From Leucobacter soli (GTDB lineage Bacteria > Actinomycetota > Actinomycetes > Actinomycetales > Microbacteriaceae), in contig NZ_CAJVAP010000024.1 of NCBI RefSeq assembly GCF_910593785.1, forward strand, positions 1-46,076: a stretch of DNA of 46,076 nt. Reading direction: 5' to 3'. The position numbers were made by a program, and so were the translations under genes. Shown piece by piece: positions 43,204-46,076 of the stretch. The first letter of the stretch is position 1; the number at the start of each line of letters is the position of its first letter. The notes under the pieces are model-generated. The model was given only the letters and a program-made list of their open reading frames with translations, was not told the origin of the DNA and ran no database searches.

Positions 43204-44738
43204 GCGGCCTGCTCCGTCTCGTCGGTCTCATCGGCGGCGCCCTGCGTGGCGGCGCGCATCACGTTCTCCTGCGTCGCGTCGGCGCGATCGATCGACGCGG
43301 TGATCCGGCCCTCGCGCATCACGACGACACGATCCGCCATCCCGAGCACCTCGGGCAGCTCGCTCGAGATCATGAGCACCGCCATGCCCTGCTGAGCCAG
43401 GCGTGAGAGCAGCCGATGCACTTCGGACTTGGTGCCGACGTCGATGCCTCGGGTCGGCTCGTCGATGATGAGCACCCGAGGGTTCGTCGCGAGCCATTTG
43501 CCGAGCACGACCTTCTGCTGGTTGCCGCCCGAGAGCGTACCGGCCAGCGTGCTCATCGCGTTGGCCTTGACCTCGAGCTGCTCCGACCAGGGGCGGGCGG
43601 CCTGCTGCTCGGTGCGGGTCGTGACGAGCCCCAGCTTGGCGATGGCGCCCAGGATCGCCGAGGCGGTGTTGCGGGCCACGCTCTCCTCGAGCACGAGGCC
43701 CTGCTTGCGCCGATCCTCGGGCACGAGCGCGATGCCGGCGCGCATCGCTGCGGTCGGCCGCCCCTTGGGCACGGCCTTGCCGGCGACGCGCACGCTGCCG
43801 GAGCGGTAGCCGTCGACGCCGAAGATCGCGCGGGCGACCTCGCTGCGGCCGGCTCCGACGAGTCCGGCCAGGCCGACGATCTCGCCCGCGCGCACGGTGA
43901 AGCCGATGTCCGAGAACACGCCGGGGCTCGTGAGCCCGGCGACCTCGAGCAGCGGCTCGCCGATCTCCGCGTCCAGCTTCGGGAACAACTCGGTGATCTC
44001 ACGGCCCACCATCTCGGCGACGACCCGATCGGGGTCGGTGTCCGCCGTCGCGGTGGTCGACACGTAGCTGCCGTCGCGCATGACGGTGATGGTGTCGCAG
44101 AGGTCGAACACCTCGTCGAAGCGGTGCGAGATGAAGAGGAGCGCGCGGCCCTCGTCGCGGAGCGAGCGGGCGACCTGGAAGAGCCGCTGGACCTCGACGC
44201 CCGAGAGCGCCGCGGTCGGCTCGTCCATGATCAGCACCTGCGCCTCGAGCGAGACGGCCTTCGCGATCTCGATCATCTGCTGGTCGGCGATCGAGAGGCC
44301 GTCGGCCGTGCGATCCGGGTCCATCGTGACGCCGAGCTGGGCGAAGAGCGACTCGACCTCGGCGCGCATCGCCGCCCGGTCGATCCGGCCGAAGCGTCCG
44401 CGCGGCTGGCGCCCCATGAAGATGTTCTCGGTCACCGAGAGGTCGGGGAACAGCGTCGGCTCCTGGTAGATGACGGCGATGCCGGCGCTCTTGGCCTCGG
44501 CGGTGCTGGTGAAGTCGACGGGCTCGCCGGCGAGTCGGATCTCGCCCGCGTCGCGGCGGTAGAGGCCGGCGATGATCTTCACGACCGTCGACTTTCCGGC
44601 GCCGTTCTCGCCGACGAGCGCGTGGATCGAGCCCGAGCGCAGGGCGAGTTCGCCGTCTCGGAGCGCGACCACCTGCCCGAAGGCCTTCGTGACGCCCCGC
44701 AGCTCGAGAGCGGGGGCGTCCACTGGTGATCTCTTCAT
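43200..44738 (-). CDS. rhaT: L-rhamnose ABC transporter ATP-binding protein RhaT
   Basis: A 512-residue ATPase with two nucleotide-binding domains energising rhamnose import. The first has GENGAGKST (residues 43-51), [40 protein letters not shown] and [10 protein letters not shown]. The second has [31 protein letters not shown] and [23 protein letters not shown]. This RhaT is the ABC ATPase of the rhaSTPQ scheme, not the E. coli proton symporter of the same name. The ATG at 44738 was chosen; a GTG nine bases upstream is an alternative. It is first in the operon and divergent from a lacI-type gene. Confidence 0.93.
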   Translation of the reverse strand: MKRSPVDAPALELRGVTKAFGQVVALRDGELALRSGSIHALVGENGAGKSTVVKIIAGLYRRDAGEIRLAGEPVDFTSTAEAKSAGIAVIYQEPTLFPDLSVTENIFMGRQPRGRFGRIDRAAMRAEVESLFAQLGVTMDPDRTADGLSIADQQMIEIAKAVSLEAQVLIMDEPTAALSGVEVQRLFQVARSLRDEGRALLFISHRFDEVFDLCDTITVMRDGSYVSTTATADTDPDRVVAEMVGREITELFPKLDAEIGEPLLEVAGLTSPGVFSDIGFTVRAGEIVGLAGLVGAGRSEVARAIFGVDGYRSGSVRVAGKAVPKGRPTAAMRAGIALVPEDRRKQGLVLEESVARNTASAILGAIAKLGLVTTRTEQQAARPWSEQLEVKANAMSTLAGTLSGGNQQKVVLGKWLATNPRVLIIDEPTRGIDVGTKSEVHRLLSRLAQQGMAVLMISSELPEVLGMADRVVVMREGRITASIDRADATQENVMRAATQGAADETDETEQAA

Positions 44739-44781
44739 CGAATTCACGAGCCTTCTGCCGTCGCGACGGCGATCATGCGGA

Positions 44782-44811
44782 GTTTCGAGAAACGAAATGA
44801 ATCGTTTCAAT
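44782..44811. promoter_or_regulatory. LacI-type operator downstream of the rhaT promoter
   Basis: ATGAATCGTTTCAAT (44797-44811) resembles ATTGAAGCGTTTCAAT at 44885-44900. A further palindrome, GTTTC-GA-GAAAC (44782-44793), lies next to it. Both are between the rhaT promoter and its start codon, suiting repression. Confidence 0.6.
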
Positions 44812-44825
44812 CTTTGAACACTGCG

Positions 44826-44855
44826 AGTGTAAACACACCATCGCATTTCGGTCAA
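44826..44855 (-). promoter_or_regulatory. rhaT operon promoter
   Basis: TTGACC (44855-44850) and TACACT (44831-44826) with an 18-base spacer on the minus strand, about 90 bases before the rhaT start. The region is AT-rich relative to its surroundings. Confidence 0.7.
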
Positions 44856-44884
44856 GTTTCTGGACCATTACGAAGCCAACCGTT

Positions 44885-44914
44885 ATTGAAGCGTTTCAAT
44901 AGTCGCGCTAGACT
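44885..44914 (+). promoter_or_regulatory. Promoter and operator of the rhamnose lacI-type gene
   Basis: TTGAAG (44886-44891) and TAGACT (44909-44914) are separated by 17 bases. The imperfect palindrome ATTGAAGCGTTTCAAT (44885-44900), with central CG as in many LacI operators, covers the -35 box, so autorepression is likely. Confidence 0.65.
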
Positions 44915-44988
44915 GCGGAACCACGGCACTGTTCGCACTGTTCGCGCCGTTCGATCCACCCGCCCATTGCCGAAGGAGGCCCGATTCC

Positions 44989-45996
44989 ATGGCCGCCAGT
45001 GTGCGCGACGTCGCCCGCGAGGCCGGCGTTTCCGTCGGCACGGTCTCGAACGTGCTCAACCATCCGGGCAAGGTCTCCCCCGGCACCGTCGAGCGGGTCA
45101 CCGCGGCGATCGAGCGGCTCGGCTTCGTGCGCAACGACGCCGCACGGCAACTGCGCGCCGGCCGCAGCCGGACCATCGGACTCGTCGTTCTCGACACTCG
45201 CAACCCCTTCTTCACCGACCTTGCCCACGGTGCGCAGGACAGGGCGCTCGAGTCCGGCTTCACGATCCTCCTCGGCGGCAGCGACGAGTCCAGCTCGCGC
45301 GAGGCCACCCTGCTCGAGCTCTTCGAGGAGCAGCGGGTGGCCGGCCTCCTGATCTCCCCCGTGCACACCGACCTGTCGCGACTCTGGCACCTGCGGGAGT
45401 CCGGCACGCCGGTCGTGCTCGTCGACCGCGGCAGCTCGGATCGATCCTTCTCGTCCGTCTCCGTCGACGATGTCGAGGGCGGGCGCGTCGCCACTCAGCA
45501 CCTCATCGACATCGGCCGGCGGCGGATCGCCTTCATCGGCGGTCCGCTCAGCATCGAGCAGGTGTCCCAGCGCCTCGAAGGCACGCAGGCGGTCGTCGCC
45601 GCCCACGCGGACGTCTCGCTCACCGTGCACCCGACGCAGGCGCTCACCGTGCTGGAAGGCCGGCGCATCGGCGAGGAGATCGTCGCCATGCCGGCCGAGC
45701 AGCGGCCCGACGCGATCTTCGCCGCGAACGATCTCCTCGCCATGGGCGTGATCCAGGCGCTCGTCATGACCGGCTCGCTCCGCGTCCCCGAGGACATCGC
45801 GCTGGTCGGCTACGACGACATCGACTTCGCGGGCGCGGCCGTCGTACCGATCACCTCGGTCCGGCAGCCGTCTGCGGAGATCGGCGCGACCGCCGTCGAA
45901 CTCCTGATGCGGGAGGCCGACGGGGATCACCGACCCGAACAGATCGTCTTCCAGCCGCGGCTCGTCGCCCGCACCTCCACGCTCGGCTCCGAGTAG
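44989..45996 (+). CDS. LacI-family regulator of the rhamnose uptake operon
   Basis: A 335-residue repressor. Residues 4-50 are the LacI helix-turn-helix (VRDVAREAGVSVGTVSNVLNHPGKVSPGTVERVTAAIERL), followed by the ligand domain (IGLVVLDTRNPFFTDLAHGAQDRA, GLLISPVHTDLSRLWHLRESGTPVVLVDRGS, GRRRIAFIGGPLSIEQVSQRLEG, DAIFAANDLLAMGVIQALVMTGSLRVPEDIALVGYDDIDFA). AAGGAGG nine bases before the ATG is an excellent ribosome-binding site. It is divergent from rhaT, and two LacI-like operators lie between them. L-rhamnose or a close metabolite is the expected inducer, inferred from context. Confidence 0.93.
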   Translation: MAASVRDVAREAGVSVGTVSNVLNHPGKVSPGTVERVTAAIERLGFVRNDAARQLRAGRSRTIGLVVLDTRNPFFTDLAHGAQDRALESGFTILLGGSDESSSREATLLELFEEQRVAGLLISPVHTDLSRLWHLRESGTPVVLVDRGSSDRSFSSVSVDDVEGGRVATQHLIDIGRRRIAFIGGPLSIEQVSQRLEGTQAVVAAHADVSLTVHPTQALTVLEGRRIGEEIVAMPAEQRPDAIFAANDLLAMGVIQALVMTGSLRVPEDIALVGYDDIDFAGAAVVPITSVRQPSAEIGATAVELLMREADGDHRPEQIVFQPRLVARTSTLGSE

Positions 45997-46012
45997 GGCC
46001 GGGCGGGGCGCC

Positions 46013-46076
46013 GCATGCCGCCCGCCGCCCGCATGCCGCCCGCCGCCCGCATGCCGCCCGCCGCCCGCATGCCGCC
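46013..46076. repeat. 18-base tandem repeat at the window edge
   Basis: Three exact copies and ten further bases of the unit GCATGCCGCCCGCCGCCC, starting 16 bases after the lacI stop and cut by the end of the window. Since the unit length is a multiple of three, it could encode a six-residue repeat (ACRPPP in one plus-strand frame, GGMRAA-like in a minus-strand frame) of an unseen gene. Confidence 0.9.

Noticed and set aside
44919-44945. Three imperfect 9-base direct repeats (CACTGTTCG-like) in the 5' UTR of the rhamnose lacI-type gene
   Set aside because: Too short and imperfect to call an operator; the palindromic sites nearby explain regulation better.
46013-46076. Short regular repeats as a possible CRISPR array
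   Set aside because: The units are directly adjacent with no unique spacers, so this is a simple tandem repeat.

Overview
The window is very GC-rich, densely packed chromosomal DNA of an actinobacterium, most likely a member of the Microbacteriaceae. The reasons are the gene order leuC-leuD-murA-plsC-gpsA-ddl, the tmRNA tag ANAKRTDFALAA, frequent GTG starts, and several start codons placed six bases after a -10-like hexamer, as in leaderless actinobacterial mRNAs. The family assignment is an inference from these features. No database was searched.

Region 1 (1-10.6 kb) is housekeeping. It holds thiL, a DUF3515 lipoprotein, an OafA-type acyltransferase with an SGNH domain, and a minus-strand operon leuC-leuD-murA-plsC-gpsA-ddl. 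That operon has a candidate leucine-rich leader peptide and alternative hairpins in front of it, resembling a leucine attenuator. Region 2 (10.7-22.4 kb) holds a secreted CAP-domain protein, a TerC-family protein behind a candidate yybP-ykoY manganese riboswitch, a YqhA-like and a YibE/F-like membrane protein, and a sulfonate-type ABC transporter with a flavin-dependent monooxygenase. It ends with a fused thioredoxin-reductase-like/methyltransferase protein divergent from an XRE-cupin regulator. The tmRNA gene follows at 22.4-22.7 kb.

Region 3 (23.1-46 kb) is a sugar island. The two flanking blocks together encode a complete L-rhamnose pathway. The right block (rhaT-rhaP-rhaQ-rhaS-rhaM-rhaI, minus strand, with a divergent lacI-type gene) covers uptake, mutarotation and isomerisation. 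The left block (rhaEW-rhaB-lldD, minus strand, preceded by a deoR-type gene) covers phosphorylation, cleavage, lactaldehyde oxidation and lactate oxidation to pyruvate. Between them lies a plus-strand operon of unknown substrate: a cupin phosphomannose-isomerase-like protein, a DUF4432 protein, a complete sugar ABC transporter, a Gfo/Idh/MocA oxidoreductase, and a convergent lacI-type regulator.

Three candidate operator families can be read directly: AACACGAAC(G/T)AAC before deoR and rhaEW; GTTCA-n-TGAAC before the central operon and its lacI; and ATTGAA-n-CGTTTCAAT-like sites before rhaT and its lacI. Each regulator can thus be matched to its operon. The least explained parts are the substrate of the central operon, the redox-methyltransferase fusion, and a long inverted repeat upstream of tmRNA.
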